Positions 33,323 to 45,370 of a stretch of DNA of 64,000 nucleotides are shown piece by piece. Under the pieces are notes generated by a model. That model was not told the origin of the DNA and made no database searches. It saw only the letters and a program-made list of their open reading frames with translations. The stretch is from Malurus cyaneus samueli. Taxonomy: Eukaryota; Chordata; Aves; Passeriformes; Maluridae. Positions within the stretch are counted from its first letter, which is position 1, and every line of letters starts with the position of its first letter. Position numbers and translations under genes: made by a program. The stretch is from the NCBI GenBank assembly GCA_009741485.1, contig VKON01002621.1, positions 204,372-268,371 of the forward strand, written 5' to 3'.

Positions 33323-33429
33323 CCGCAGTCCATCGTCCGCGTCCTTCACGTAGCCCTTCTCGTAGAGCTCCTGAGGGACGTTCAGGATGCGCTTCTGGAG
33401 ATCATTCTCCTGCCAGTCCACTCGAAGAC
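33323..33429 (-). CDS. ACACA: ACACA coding exon 7
   Basis: Residues 264-299: [20 protein letters not shown] then [16 protein letters not shown]. Bird-type LQK and ADDGLR replace human FSK and VDDGLK. The donor follows CTGCGG as GTGGGT; this position is fixed by frame. The 449-bp intron after it has no recognised element. Confidence 0.96.
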
Positions 33430-33694
33430 CTGAAACACAAACATCACCCTCTGAGCTCCTCGTGCTGTGAGAAGCCACAGGTGAGACATGGGTGACACTG
33501 GCCACAGTCACAGCTCCACGAGGAACCAGGCTGGGTTTAAAAAAAGGAGAGTGCAGAATGCAGACAGGCATTCTTGATTTCTGGGGAGCAGATCTTTTCA
33601 TCCAGCACATTATATTCTTCTCCATTTATCTGTGAGAAGCAGATTTTTATTTAGTGTTTCGAAACCACAGAAGAGTCTCATGGAGGCAGAGTAT

Positions 33695-33790
33695 GGGCCC
33701 CAAAACTGCACAGAATCACGGAATGGTTCAGGCCGGAAGGGACTTTTAAGATCATCCTGACACCTTCCACAAGACCAGGTGAATCCAAAC
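33695..33790 (-). mobile_element. CR1 LINE 3' fragment, antisense
   Basis: CAGAATCACGGAATGGTTCA and GGCCGGAAGGGACTTTTAAG followed by ATCATC are the reverse of the CR1 3' terminus. In ACACA intron 6. Confidence 0.75.
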
Positions 33791-34100
33791 CCTGGCTGTT
33801 TCCATCTGTTCTCCAGGGAATGACCTCTTCCACATTTCCTCACTTCTCCCAGTCCCTCCTCCCCATCCTCAGCACGTGCCAGCTTCTCCCACCATCTCCA
33901 CGCCCATTCCATCACCAGGGTCACTGCTTCCAAGGCATCTCACTGGTGTGGTGGGCAAATAGCACAACTGTGAAACCCTGAACAGATGGAACATCTCCTG
34001 AATGTCCATGCTCACATTTCTGAGCTTCTTAAAAATTAGACAGGTTGGAGGACAAAAAATTAGGATGATATTGATAAATACAGGACGATTTCCTTCTTAC

Positions 34101-34199
34101 CACTGCCACTCCAAGGAAGAGTTGGAATGCCAGCAGTCTGAGCCACGATGGAAGAAGCAATTTTATCTCCTAAGGCCCACATGGCTTGGCTGGGAGGAC
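34101..34199 (-). CDS. ACACA: ACACA coding exon 6
   Basis: Residues 231-263 plus one base: [20 protein letters not shown] then [13 protein letters not shown]. Links the N-subdomain to the ATP-grasp part of biotin carboxylase. Acceptor CTTTGCAG, donor GTAAGA. The 671-bp intron after it contains a CR1 fragment near 33.7 kb. Confidence 0.97.
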
Positions 34200-34574
34200 C
34201 TGCAAAGAGCAAAAGCAATGCATGAGAGAGACACACGGGGTATCAAACATCAGGGAAATATGCAGAAGTCTAATTTAGGTTAAACTCCACTCTTCCCATA
34301 AAACTGAATCCTCTTTAAAATGAGAACAGGGACATTCAGCTTTTGAAACAATCCAGTTTAACAGGATTTTCTGATTTTTTATCTCAATATTCAAGGCCAT
34401 GTTGGAGAATTTGCCCCTTCTTTCACTCAAGGATTACTGTAATGCACAGATAATCCATCTTGCACTTGCAGACCATTCCTCATGGCTCTCCCTTGGACTC
34501 AGGATTTTCAATCTCCCTAAACCTCCCCACTTAAAACAAGGTCTAGACATCAGAAGAGCAGTCCATCTCCTCAC

Positions 34575-34656
34575 CCATGAAAGCAATCCCATTTTTGTGG
34601 AGAAGTTCTGGCAGTTTAGGGTTCTCTGATGCATGGCCCCAGCCAGCCCACACAGC
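34575..34656 (-). CDS. ACACA: ACACA coding exon 5
   Basis: Residues 204-230 plus one base: [19 protein letters not shown] then [19 protein letters not shown] is a hallmark of biotin carboxylases. His after PELL (human has Leu) is the variant I recall from chicken. Donor GTGAGG. The 375-bp intron after it is unremarkable. Confidence 0.96.
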
Positions 34657-35043
34657 CTGCAGGATGAAAGAACACAAGTCACTCTTTGTTTAGCAAAACA
34701 AGCACGTGAGCAGAAACAGATCCATGCAAACCCTTCAAACCTTTCTGTTCCTCACAGAAAACAGCCTCAGAACAGCCAGGCCAGCCCCTGAGTTCAGAGG
34801 ATGACTTGCACCTTGCAGACAAGTGCAAGCAGGCTGTTGCAGCAACTGCTGAGGAGGAACTGGGTGTAGGGAAGTGCAAGGCTGAAGGGCACCTCCCTCT
34901 CCTGCAGATATTCATACTGGGACATCCTCTGCACTGTCAGTGTTGCCTTGGGTGCTAACACAGGTCTGGAATTTCAGTTTCTTTGTCCTCCTTGCTCCTG
35001 GTTGGAGGAGAGAAGATTGCTCAGTGTCTGGGACTCTTCTCAC

Positions 35044-35153
35044 CTGCACTGGAATCCTCTTGGCAATGTCGAGGATGAGCTCCACGTTTGCATAGTTGTT
35101 GTTGTTGGGTCCTCCTGGGACGGGCACATAGTGATCTGCCATTTTAATGTATT
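35044..35153 (-). CDS. ACACA: ACACA coding exon 4
   Basis: Residues 167-203: [15 protein letters not shown], then the Asn run [21 protein letters not shown]. Part of the biotin carboxylase N-subdomain. Acceptor TGTCTGCAG, donor GTGAGA; ends in phase 0. The 387-bp intron after it has no feature I can name. Confidence 0.97.
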
Positions 35154-35391
35154 CTGCAGACACAAAGCAGGACCCTTTTAGACTGCAAAGCTAACAACAG
35201 GATTTGGTCTAGAATTCTCCCCAAAAAATCTCCTTCTGCCCAGGCTGTGCTCCCCACAGGGCTGACTCTCCACGAGTACTGATCTGCTCCAGAACATCCC
35301 ATCACTGACAGATCAGATGGATATTTCACCTCCTGCACCCCCAGGGTGTACAAAGACAAGGCTGTGATCCTTCTCCAGCTCTCCAGCTCAC

Positions 35392-35530
35392 CTGCATTGG
35401 CTTTCAGGTCCTCAGGAGTGACCATGACCACGAACCTGATGGCTCTCTCGTTGCGGAACATCTCGTAGGACCAGCGCCGGATGGACCTCATGCACTTCAC
35501 TGCTGCAATGCCATTATTTGCTATCAGGAC
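35392..35530 (-). CDS. ACACA: ACACA coding exon 3 (biotin carboxylase N-subdomain)
   Basis: Residues 121-166 plus one base. Starts with [13 protein letters not shown], the Rossmann-like first strand and loop of biotin carboxylases, and ends with [14 protein letters not shown]. Phase 0 in, phase 1 out (donor GTGAGC). Identical in my memory to vertebrate ACC1. The 238-bp intron after it shows no recognised element. Confidence 0.97.
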
Positions 35531-36067
35531 CTGGGTGCATTAGAAGCTGGGATGAAATAGAGTCTAAACAGCACAAAACAATAAACAATCATCAAAGCAG
35601 TTCTTTCCCCTGCAGACTCTTTGCCCAGTTTTTGCCTGTGCAGTTTCCTCAGCCAGCATCCAGTTCCTGGCCCAGCTGTCAATTCAGAAAGCAGCTCTTG
35701 TTTCACCATAAAATTTTAATGTGTTATGCTTTGGTTGGATTAAAGAGCAGGAGGACTCAAATCAAATTATTATTTATTTTTAAATACACTTCTTAGTGTT
35801 TTTCTAGTCTACTTTTCTTGTGTGTGTCTATCAATCCTTCTGTATCAGCAGAAGTGCTCTGGCTCGCTCACATTTCTTTTTACTTATTACATTAATTTAT
35901 GTTTATTTATCACATAGAAAAAGGAAACACAAAGATTCCAGGCCAAAGTACAACTTCCAAGCTAAAAAATAGTCATAATTTCACACCTGCAATGTACAAC
36001 CTTAAAGAGAGAGAAGTCACAGCTCCAGGGAGGAGCTGTAATATGCTATAAAGGGTCAGGAAATTAC

Positions 36068-36200
36068 CTTCTCAATAACTTTATTCCCTCCAAAACGAGT
36101 GACAAATTCTGCTGGAGAAGCCACAGTGAAATCCCGCTGCACATCCACCTTCTTCCTGTCCCGGCCTTGCTTGACAAGGTGCAAACCAGACATGCTGGGC
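36068..36200 (-). CDS. ACACA: ACACA coding exon 2 (AMPK site)
   Basis: Residues 76-120. It carries [17 protein letters not shown], whose Ser80 is the inhibitory AMPK site of human ACC1 (Ser79 in rat), then [22 protein letters not shown], the lead-in to the biotin carboxylase domain. Both alternative first exons splice here after the two bases AG, so every isoform keeps the AMPK serine. Acceptor TTTCCTCAG, donor GTAATT. The 537-bp intron after it is AT-rich with no recognised element. Confidence 0.97.
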
Positions 36201-38701
36201 CTGAGGAAATCAGGGGGAGACAGAGACAACCTGTCAGTGCAGCTGTACATGAAAAAATAGTGAATAATCTGTAAGGCTGCCTTTGACTACATTCCCCAAG
36301 CACATGAACAGAATCCCTCCTTACCTACAAAACCCCATGGCCTGGTCCTCAGTTTTACAGGGATGAATCTTTTTAAACATTTTTTCAGTTACTTCCATGC
36401 AAAAGTTACAGGTTATCTGGAAAAATTCCAGCTATGCCGTAATTTAAATTGGTCAAAATACATCGGCTGTAAGTTGCAGCCCCACGCAGAGCAACAATGC
36501 TCCACCAGATTGCTTTCAATCCATCTAGAGAAGCTGGAAAGGACAAGAGTGATTCCTGGCTTTAACAAAACAAGCTACAGAGATCAGCTCCATAAGGAAA
36601 TCCTCTCGGGAAGCACAGCAAATTTATTTCCAGGTGTAAATGAGAGACTCAGACCAGCCACGGAAATAATTTTCCAAGAGTTTTCCACCCCCCAGTCTTT
36701 AATATCTTCCTCAAAAGCCCTGAGAGCCAGAGGACAGATTAATCAGGTTACTCCTACTACAAACACAGAAAGCCAATTCTGTGCCTGCCAAGACCAGCCC
36801 CGGGTCCTGCCACAGCCCTGGTGTGTGGGAATGGCACAGTCACTTCCCCTCCTTCTGCTTCAGCTTCCACAGCAACAACACAGGGACACAGCACCCTTTG
36901 GCTTTGATTTGCCCAAGTTTACAAAGCTGAAACTGTGAGAGAAAATTACACGGGAAAGCACAGAGCTGCTCACCACACACAGTGTATGCCACAGCACAGC
37001 ACGACTGGGAGTTCACGGGACACTTTTTATTTCATTTTTTATTTCACCTCTCGGCTCATCCCACAGTTCACTTGTTTTTCTCTATTTACTGTGCTTTCCC
37101 CAACAGTTTCCCTTCTCAGGAACAAGGGGAAGCCCTCACCCTGCTCCTGGCAGCACCACAGAACCCTTCAGCAGGAATGATGATTGGGAACTCAGCTCAG
37201 AGCCTTGGACAACCCCAAAAACACCACGGGGTCGGTGCTGGTCGCTGGCAGATCTGCCCCAGGAGCTCTCAGGATGGAACCTCTGCCCTAATCAGCTGCT
37301 GAAGGGCTGCAGAATTGAGCAATTCCACTGGGAAGGGCAATGGGATGCAGCAGAGTGACTGGAACTGCTGGGGGAGGGCACGAAGGGAAAAGCAGGGCCA
37401 GGAGGAGCTGAAGCACCTCAAGAAATCTCCTTCTGCCATCTCAGCCACCAAGGCTGGGACCCTGAGAGCTGCTCCTGGAAGATCCCTACCCCAGGGCAGG
37501 GCTGGGGAATCCTGGCTGGAATGAGCTGCTGTTCCAGGGGCCTGGCCACAGCCTGACAGGGAACAGAGATTCCCCTTCCCATTCCCTCACAAATACCTCA
37601 TGGCCCATGAAGATTCACTCACGTGGATCATGGACCCTCCACACCACACTACTGACCAATATTGTCACTCCCAGTGACATCCTGGGACACAGAAATGGCT
37701 GGACTAGGTCAGAGCGACCCCATCCAGTCGAGGATGTTATCTCAGAGAAGAGCAGGGAGCTGACACCCAGAGGAAGGCACAGATTCATCCCCTCATATTT
37801 TCCTTTCTTCCAACCAGCTGCACTTCCAGAGATTGGCACTGAACTTAGAACGTGTCCCTTGGCAGCAAAAACTCACACACTCCTGTGAACCCAGCCTGGG
37901 AATAAGAGGACAGGAAACAACAGGCAAGAAAGAGCAAATGTGTAGTAAAGGTTGAATTTCTACTAAATTTGTGTATTTAGGGGTCAGAGTCTTTGTGGCA
38001 AGGAAGGAGCACAGTTCAAAGAGTGAGAGAGGTTTATTCATTGAAAGCAGTCTCAACAAAAGGAGGAAAAGGGATAAAAACCCTGAGGTCAGAATTTGTG
38101 AACATGTTTAAATATGAACTGTCCTGCCAAGCAGAAATTACTACACACAAAGATACTGCTAAGGGCAAAATGTCAACAGAGCCTCAGGTTCATCATCCAG
38201 AATGCAACAAACACTTGTTTGTAAACAACTACACTTCAACTGTGAACATAACAAGAATATGAAGTTTATTGGTCAATAATCACAGGCTGCCCATTGTAAT
38301 CAAAACAGAAGAGTTGGGTTTTTTTGCAGGATAAGATAAGGTAGAAGCTGGGCAGGAAGGAAGAAAGCACAGAGCTCTACACAAAACAGAATAAATGCTG
38401 AGTGAGTGACTGTCATCCATCCCTATTGCCCACATGCTCACAGCTGCAGCGTTTCGTGATGGAGGAATTTCCAATATGCTGTTCTGCCCTTCAGAGCTCA
38501 CAGGGGGAAGAAGTTCTGCAGAATCTCCAACTTGAACAACCCTGACTGAGCTGCATTCCAGCATCTTTGTCCGAGGCTGCATGCACAGAGAGCCCACAGG
38601 CTCTGTGAGGTTCCAGAGGATAAAACCAACACCAAAAGCTCGGCGAGCATCTCCAGCACAGAGCCCAGCCAGGAGGAGCCAGGCAGATCTGTGATTCTTA
38701 C
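36201..38701. other. ACACA: ACACA intron between exon 2 and the alternative first exon
   Basis: 2.5 kb of unique intron. No exon or clear repeat recognised. Confidence 0.55.
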
Positions 38702-38754
38702 CTTTGCAGCATGTGGTACCTCATCTCCTGACTCTGCTCTGCAGAATCCTCCAT
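38702..38754 (-). CDS. ACACA: ACACA alternative first coding exon (promoter III type, 17-residue N-terminus)
   Basis: The ATG at 38,754 in a strong context (A at -3, G at +4) encodes MEDSAEQSQEMRYHMLQ and two bases of Arg before donor GTAAGA. It joins exon 2 in the correct phase to give R-PSMSGLHL. Human ACC1 has an alternative N-terminus of the same length and pattern (MEGSPEENKEMRYYMLQ) made from a tissue-specific third promoter that replaces the first coding exon. There is no acceptor at the ATG side, and the DNA to its right is moderately GC-rich, as expected for a first exon whose 5' UTR extends towards about 38,850. The protein keeps the AMPK site but loses residues 1-75. Confidence 0.85.
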
Positions 38755-39060
38755 GCTGAGTGCAGCAATTACTGGATTTCGGGCTCGCTTACGGCTCCTC
38801 TCCGCAGCAGCCGCAGCTCTTTAATTTTTGCCAATTCTGCGCCTCAAGGAAAAGCTGCAAAGAGCCTCAGGCGATTGACTGCTCCAAATCCCTGAACCTT
38901 TGTCCCCGGCTCCCCCCAGGGCCGTGTCACCCTCCGGTGACGCAGCAGCAGAGGGGACCGGCCTCTCTCCGTCACTGGAGGAGAGCAGCTGATCGGCAAA
39001 GGGAGAAAAGGAAAAGCAGCCACAGGTTACGTAATGAGCTTTAGCGCTGGCCCCGCTGCG
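38755..39060 (-). promoter_or_regulatory. ACACA: Probable promoter/5' UTR region of the alternative ACACA first exon
   Basis: About 300 bp right of the alternative ATG. It holds a palindromic TTACGTAA (39,027-39,034), the consensus for C/EBP and PAR-bZIP factors (HLF, DBP, TEF, NFIL3), and TGACGCAGC (38,938-38,946), which fits the TGACnnnGC antioxidant-response pattern. No TATA box stands out. The sites are read directly; promoter function and start site are inferred from the exon it flanks. A circadian or metabolic PAR-bZIP input would suit a lipogenic gene but is untested. Confidence 0.45.
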
Positions 39061-42000
39061 GCGGAGGAACGGCGGCTGCTCCGAGCACGGGAACCCCGGG
39101 ATGGGCTCCCAAACCAGGCTCACACCGGGAACGAGGTGCAGAATCCTCCTACAGCATCCACAGGGATGCAGCATCCCCAGGGGATGAGCAGGTGAGCCAG
39201 CACATCCGCAGCTGCGACCCCAAGAACTCAGCCAGTTTGTAGGGTTTAATGTGGGGTTTGCAGGGACAGGGACAGCGTTTCCAGGGCTGCAGAGAGGAAT
39301 GTCAGAGGCAGCTCGTGCAGGCACGCAGACACAGTGTGACACAGCTGGCAGGCCAAAGTGGACACCAGCCTGACAGCTGGCACACCCTGGACACGTCACT
39401 TACAATTTCTGTGCCTGTTTCCTGCCCATCAGATGGAGATGAGAGCACTCCGAGTGCTGGAAGAATAAATATCCTCAAACTGAGCGCTACAGCATGGCAG
39501 GGTCCAGTACCAGCAGTGCAGGAAGGAGGAATGTTTTCTCAGTACCAGAATCATGGAACATGCCACAAGGGACCCACAAGGACCATCAAGAGCCAGGACA
39601 GTGCCATGGTGAGGGGCAGCAGCAGTGCCTTGTGCTGCCAGCTCTGGGCACAGCCAGGGAGCAGGAGGGAACAGGGACAGCGACACGCTGCGGAGTGAGG
39701 GCAGCCTCACTGCCAACAAACCTCACCAGAGCCAAGAGATCCCAGGGAGGGAACAGAGTTTAACACCAGAAACACCCCAGCGTGATGTATCTACCCCAAA
39801 ACTCAATGCCTCTCACGTGCCAGCTTTCATTCCTCTTGCAACAGCAACTCAAACTGCCCAATGATTAGGTACTCCATAAATTCCACATTTAATTCATTGC
39901 CCAAAGCCCCACCCCCAGCCCCCAATCCAAACAATTTCTGCCCAGCGTGGCAGTAAGGAAACAAATCCCACATGTACATCCAGCTTGATGTGGCACCGGT
40001 TAAAAACATTCCCTGTGCCTTGTACCAGCTGAAACCACTGCTGTGAGAGAAATGGCTACGATTTGCTGCAGGAGGAGCAAGCATTGGTTAAAAATATTCC
40101 CTTCTGCCAGCTGAATTCGCTGCTGAGAAATCAATGGCCACGATGAGCTGCAGCATCCCTAGGAAAATGAGCTCCACATAGATGCAGGGTTGCACATCAC
40201 ACACACATACACACACACACGCTGCACAGAGCTCATTTCCTGCACAGAACGCTCCTCAAACCCCGCTATCCACAAAACCCAGCCCCTCCTCGGTGCCCAG
40301 GCTGATTCCAGACAAAGGGAAAAGCTGAGCCTACTGCTCTCCTGCAGCCTCCAAGGGAAAACCCTTCCTTGGGGACACGTACCTGAGGCACAGGGCAGCC
40401 AGGAGCGGGCACTGGTCCCAGCAGTGCCACATGCCAGCGCTGTCGCTGACGGGGCAGGGATGCACGAGCTGCGCGGGTGGAAGGCAGCCTGGAGCAGACT
40501 GCAGCACACACACACACACACAAACACAATCCCCAGAGAGAGATTGGGGAGTGTTTCCCTCTGGATCTGGCCTCTGAAGGGTGTGGAAAGCACGGCTCTC
40601 CCCAGCCATTTGGGCCTCGTGTTTTGTAAATATGATGAGAACACGTATTTGATCTGGGTGATAAGGCTCAGGCAGCTGAAGCCTCCCTAAAATATTCTCC
40701 AGTTTTAGCTCTGCCCTTGCATCCTCTTTCCCAGGAAGGAAGGAAGGAGCAGAAATGCTGTCCAAGAAGGGATGCAGAATTGCACAGCTGGAAAAAAAGG
40801 CTCTCTGTGCCTCAGGTAACAGGTGATGGAGGCAGCAACCTGCACCCAAAAACTGCTCTGCCCAGAATTTAAAAAGCCAGAATTGGCTTGAGCAGACTGT
40901 GTCAAAACCAGGGCTTCACCTAGAGATCAAAACAAATGGAACTTGACTCAGCTCTGACAACAAATTGAGCCTGAGGATTTCAGGAAATTAAATAAAGGAT
41001 GCACCACAGCTCGCTGTGGTAAATAACTTCCGTTCCATGCTAACACAGAATTCCAGCATCAGTTCAGGCAGGGCTTTGGCCTAAAGCAGGAATTTTTGCA
41101 GAGCCCAAATAGAGGGCTGGATTAGCTGAATAGTTGCCAGGATTTCTGCCAAATAACCAAGTGTCAACAGTTTGCCAGACATTCTTTTTCCTAACCACAC
41201 ACCTGGCTGTTTATCTGCCATGCCAGAACAGGACCATCCCCAGGATGCACAGCCCAAATCACTGAGGTTCCTTGCAGGTCCAAAAGCAACACCCTGGCAC
41301 TCAAAATACCCAGCAAACCCAAATCAATCCAAATAAACAGCCAAGTTTAAATCAAACTGATATCCATACTCCAATTCCTAAACCCACAAAGTGTTCAAGG
41401 AGCTTTACTTTTGCATCCTCATGAATTATAAAATTCCTGGAGCAACAAACAGCTCCACACTCTCCAGGTCAACCTTTGGCACCCAGATAAAAGTGAACAA
41501 CAACAACAACAACACAAGATCGTTCTGCAGCAGAGAGCTGAGTGGAATCAGAGTCCCTGGCACAGAGCCCTCCCCGTGCTCCTTGGCAAAGTTCAAGTGT
41601 AGAACAGATCTGATCTGCAGCAACACGAGAATGGACCTTTTAAAACCAGAATTAGGGGGCAGGTGGGGGAGTTTCACATTAAATTTACCCCAAGTAAGAG
41701 ATTTGTTATCTTTCAGTTGGAAGGATCAGATAAGGGAGCACGTGGGAGCACTGTCATGCTGTGCTATCTCAGCCAGGTAATCTTTGCCAAATCTCCCAAC
41801 AAATGGCTGAATTTAGAGAGGACATTTCCCCTGTTAACTGAGGGCAAAGAGAGTAAAACAACACCAAAACAAGAATACAACCCCACAGCACATTTGTACC
41901 TCCCTGCCCACAGCTGGGCTAAAACCACAGCAGCACCAAAACTTTCACAGGATCAATGCTGCACAGTGCAAGCTCCCAACCACTAACTGCTGGGCTGGAA

Positions 42001-44435
42001 AGGAATTTTTTTAGATTCAGAACAGGCTCAAAAGGATCTTTCATTACATTCAGGACTCTGTGCAGTCACTCCAGGGCTGGTTTCTAAGCAGGCACCTCGT
42101 CCCAGTGCCAGGCTGGGCATACTCAACCACTACTGTCCAGGCTAAAATTGAGGCTTTTGTCCAAATTTCCTTTAGTAGATGATTAGTTCTGCTGAAGCAT
42201 GTCAATAATTTATTGAAACAATACACTGACAAATCAAACCAGTGTTAGGAGTGAAGAGCTAAACTCTGTGGGCTTTATATGAGGTAACAGCTGAACTCCA
42301 TCCAAAAATTTGGCTTGCAGCTGATACAAGTGGATTGTCAGGTGACTCTGTACACCCATGTCACTGCTTATGAAACCAGAGCCCTGATGGACAAACACCA
42401 GAAGACATCCAGGTTTTGTTCTATTTTAAACAAGAATTTGATACAAGATACCGTCTTGGAAGCTAGAAATTAAATTTAGCAATAATCAGGAACAATTTAT
42501 TAAACAAAACAGACAGGCTTTCTAAAGTACTTTCCAAGGGTCATTTATGGAGGCGTTTCTTAATCTGCCACTAAAACTTCAGAAAGGAGCATAGCAACTC
42601 TAAAACAGCTCACTACAACACAGGGAAAACTGTGTCCCAGCAGGACTGGCTGGAAGTGCTGATGGAAATTTTTGAACCCAGAGACAACACAAGCAAAAAA
42701 AAAAAAAAAAAAAAAATGGCATGCTTGGTTTTATTATCTAAAGCTGCAAAACGCAGCAAAGACCATCTGAACACTCAGCCTGTGAGGTTACCCTCCCCAC
42801 ACACCAACTTTTAAGCACTGATGTTCCACACACTACAGCAATTTGAAGTTCATTCTCAGAGCGTGGCTTTCTCAATCCTACAGAGCAGCAGCCAACTGGC
42901 ACAACTGAAGGGCTCCATGGATTTCCAGGGGCAGGAGAGCCCAGAGTGCACAACCTGTCCCAGCAGGAGTGTCTTTAGCAACAGCATGAACACTACACAA
43001 GATCGATAAGGTGCCCTCACAAACCTCTGACAGCTGAGCAAATCGTGCATGTTAATCGTAATTGTTGCCTGAGAAATGCTCAACTCAAATATGAGCCATC
43101 TCTGTTTTTGTCCTGTGAGAAAATCACCAGCAAACAGAAAGATTTTTGGCAACTTCTTCCAAAAGATATGCTCCCTTGGACCTTGTGTGATCCGTTTGCT
43201 AAAGGGTACAGAGCTCCCTGTGAATTTATCATTTGACAAAGTGTGGTACTGATGTGATCACCAAAAGGAAGCTGAAAGCAAGAGCACCTCTGTTCCATTA
43301 AGTGACTGCCACAGAGTGACTTCAGGCAAGTTGTTGAACTTGTCTTTGCTGTTGTCTTTGTCTTAGTTTCTCCATCTGTAAACACGATTTAGAAATCTTC
43401 TGATGAAAGGGACAACCATCCTGAAAAGTACTTCAACCCATCGGAGTTTATCTTAGAAAAACAGCCCATAATGCTGTAACTTTCTTGTTTGAATTGGCAT
43501 TTCTTTCCAATTTAACTCAAAAGTCAAGTGCTCCCCAAGGTGATTGCCAAAGTAAGCAGGTTACAACAGAGGTGCCCAAGGTTGCACTGAGGCTCTGCTG
43601 CCAGGCACTGTCCTGGAAGTTTCTTTTTCTGCTATTGCCCATTTATACACTCGTGGTTACGTGTTCATCCATTTTTTTCTGTTCCTAAAACATATAGAGT
43701 TACAATTTCCTGCTTCAAAATTACCTTTTGTGCTGCCAAATCGTGGCAACTGGCAGGCTGTGGAAAGGTAACCCTCTGTAAATTTGCTTTAAGGTTTTAC
43801 ATCAGTTGTGTGAGTGCCAGCTGGCTGAACATGCCCAGCAGCCTGACCATGACAGCTCTGCCAATGTCACCCTTCTGCCCCAACCTGAGAGTCTGGCACT
43901 GTGTGTTCCCAGAGGATTCTCCCTAAAATGGGAAGGGAGCCCACCAAAAAAAAAAAAAAAAAAAAGAGAGAGATTCCAGTTCCTTAATCTGCACAAGCAA
44001 AGAAACCAGCAAAACAGAAGAACAAGGATTCACTGGTTGTGTAAATATCTACTACTGTAGTAGTCACTGATCCACCTACTGTCAATTCTTTGGCTACATT
44101 TAAAGCAGAAAATCTCATATAAAGTTAAAATAAGCAAATACTGCTCTTGCTCTCAACAAACAGCCAAAAAAACCATGAAGACATTTCCATTTTCTGAAAG
44201 CCAGGACAACACAGACAATCCTAAGGAATTTAGGCACAAATAATTTCATGAAAACCAATGGAAAATGGAAGGGTTTGATACAGATAAACATGCAAGAGGT
44301 CATTTAGAAACAGAACACTGGAGCACGTCTTGGCACAACCAAAACATCTGAAGCCAAAGATGGATATAAAGCTGGACCTTTGGATTATCTTTGGAATTGA
44401 CAGGGTTAAAAGACTGGAGCTCTAATTATCCCTAC
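39060..44435. other. ACACA: ACACA intron 1, upstream of the alternative promoter
   Basis: 5.4 kb with no coding exon found. Holds short (CA)n runs at 40,199-40,222 and 40,500-40,525, a poly-A run near 42,695 and another at 43,948. A 60-bp motif recurs at about 40,005 and 40,085 (GGTTAAAAA-ATTCCC... CAGCTGAA... GCTG). Otherwise unique. Confidence 0.6.
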
Positions 44436-44688
44436 CTCATATGGCTGGCCAGGCCATCCTGAGCATTTGGGAGCCCCAGGTCTGACAGGGAATCCGAGCA
44501 GACAGACACAGGTGACAAAGACCTCTCCTTCTCCTCCAGCAGATCCAGTTTCACCAAGGAGCTGGTCTCATCTTCTGAGTTATCCTCTGACACGGAGCCA
44601 ATGATGAAGCGTGAGTGAGCGTTCATGTCCAGGGCTTTATCAGATTGGGAGGACTCCTCCATGGCTCCCACAAACTGGGCTCTCAGCA
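44436..44688 (-). CDS. ACACA: ACACA coding exon 1 (standard start codon)
   Basis: Acceptor CTTGCAG lies right of 44,688 and donor GTAGGG left of 44,436. The ATG at 44,662 sits in a strong context (GCC before, G after) and opens MEESSQSDKALDMNAHSRF, followed by the conserved IIGSVSEDNSEDE and KLDLLEEKE blocks. It encodes residues 1-75 plus two bases of Arg76. This is the regulatory N-terminal tail ahead of the catalytic domains. The 26 nt before the ATG stay open and read VLRAQFVGA, in frame with the upstream extension exon, so this ATG is internal in the longer isoform. The 8.2-kb intron that follows holds the alternative first exon at 38.7 kb. Confidence 0.96.
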
Positions 44689-44999
44689 CTGCAAGGGCCA
44701 AAAGGAAGGAGAAAAGCAAACCTGAGGTGAATACCTGACTGGGAGGGCAAAGCAAGGTTCACTGATGGGAAATGCAGTGTTAAAAGGTCAGAGCTGGACC
44801 CTGAGACTGCGATCAAAACCAGTTCTGCTCTAAGAATTTACTTCTCTGTTTGCATAAGGAGTCAGATCCACAAGCTGCAGAACCTTCCAGAGACAAAGCT
44901 GCAGGAGTCACTTAAAAGGAAAAAAAAAACCACCCAAACAAAAAAAAACCAAAATTCACACCAGACCCAAAACGTACAGACAAAGGGGCAGGGAACTCT

Positions 45000-45180
45000 G
45001 AGTATCAAAAATAACAGGATCAGAGAATCCCAGTCTGGCCTGGGTCAGAAGGGACCTTAAAGCTCATCTCCTCCCATCCCATGCCATGGGCAGGAACACT
45101 TTCCACTAGTCCAGGCTGCTCCTGGCCTTGGACACTTCCAGGGACAGGTTTGAGCACTCCAATATTCCAGCAGGGAATTA
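45000..45180 (-). mobile_element. CR1 LINE 3' fragment, antisense
   Basis: CAGAGAATCCCAGTCTGGCC, AGAAGGGACCTTAAAGCTCA, CCATGCCATGGGCAGGAACA, CTTGGACACTTCCAGGGACA: CR1 3' UTR in reverse. Between the extension exon and coding exon 1 of ACACA. Confidence 0.85.
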
Positions 45181-45370
45181 AAGCATTTTCTTCAAAATTT
45201 AAAAATTATTACAACTGAGAAAGAACCATGAGAGACGTGGAAAACAAAGAAACACCCCACAGGACAAAGGTGGAATGGGGAATAAACCTTTGATACCCCC
45301 TGCTCTGCCTGATTTTGCTGAATCTACATGACAACCACACACATCATTAGGAAATGAGGAATGCACTAAC

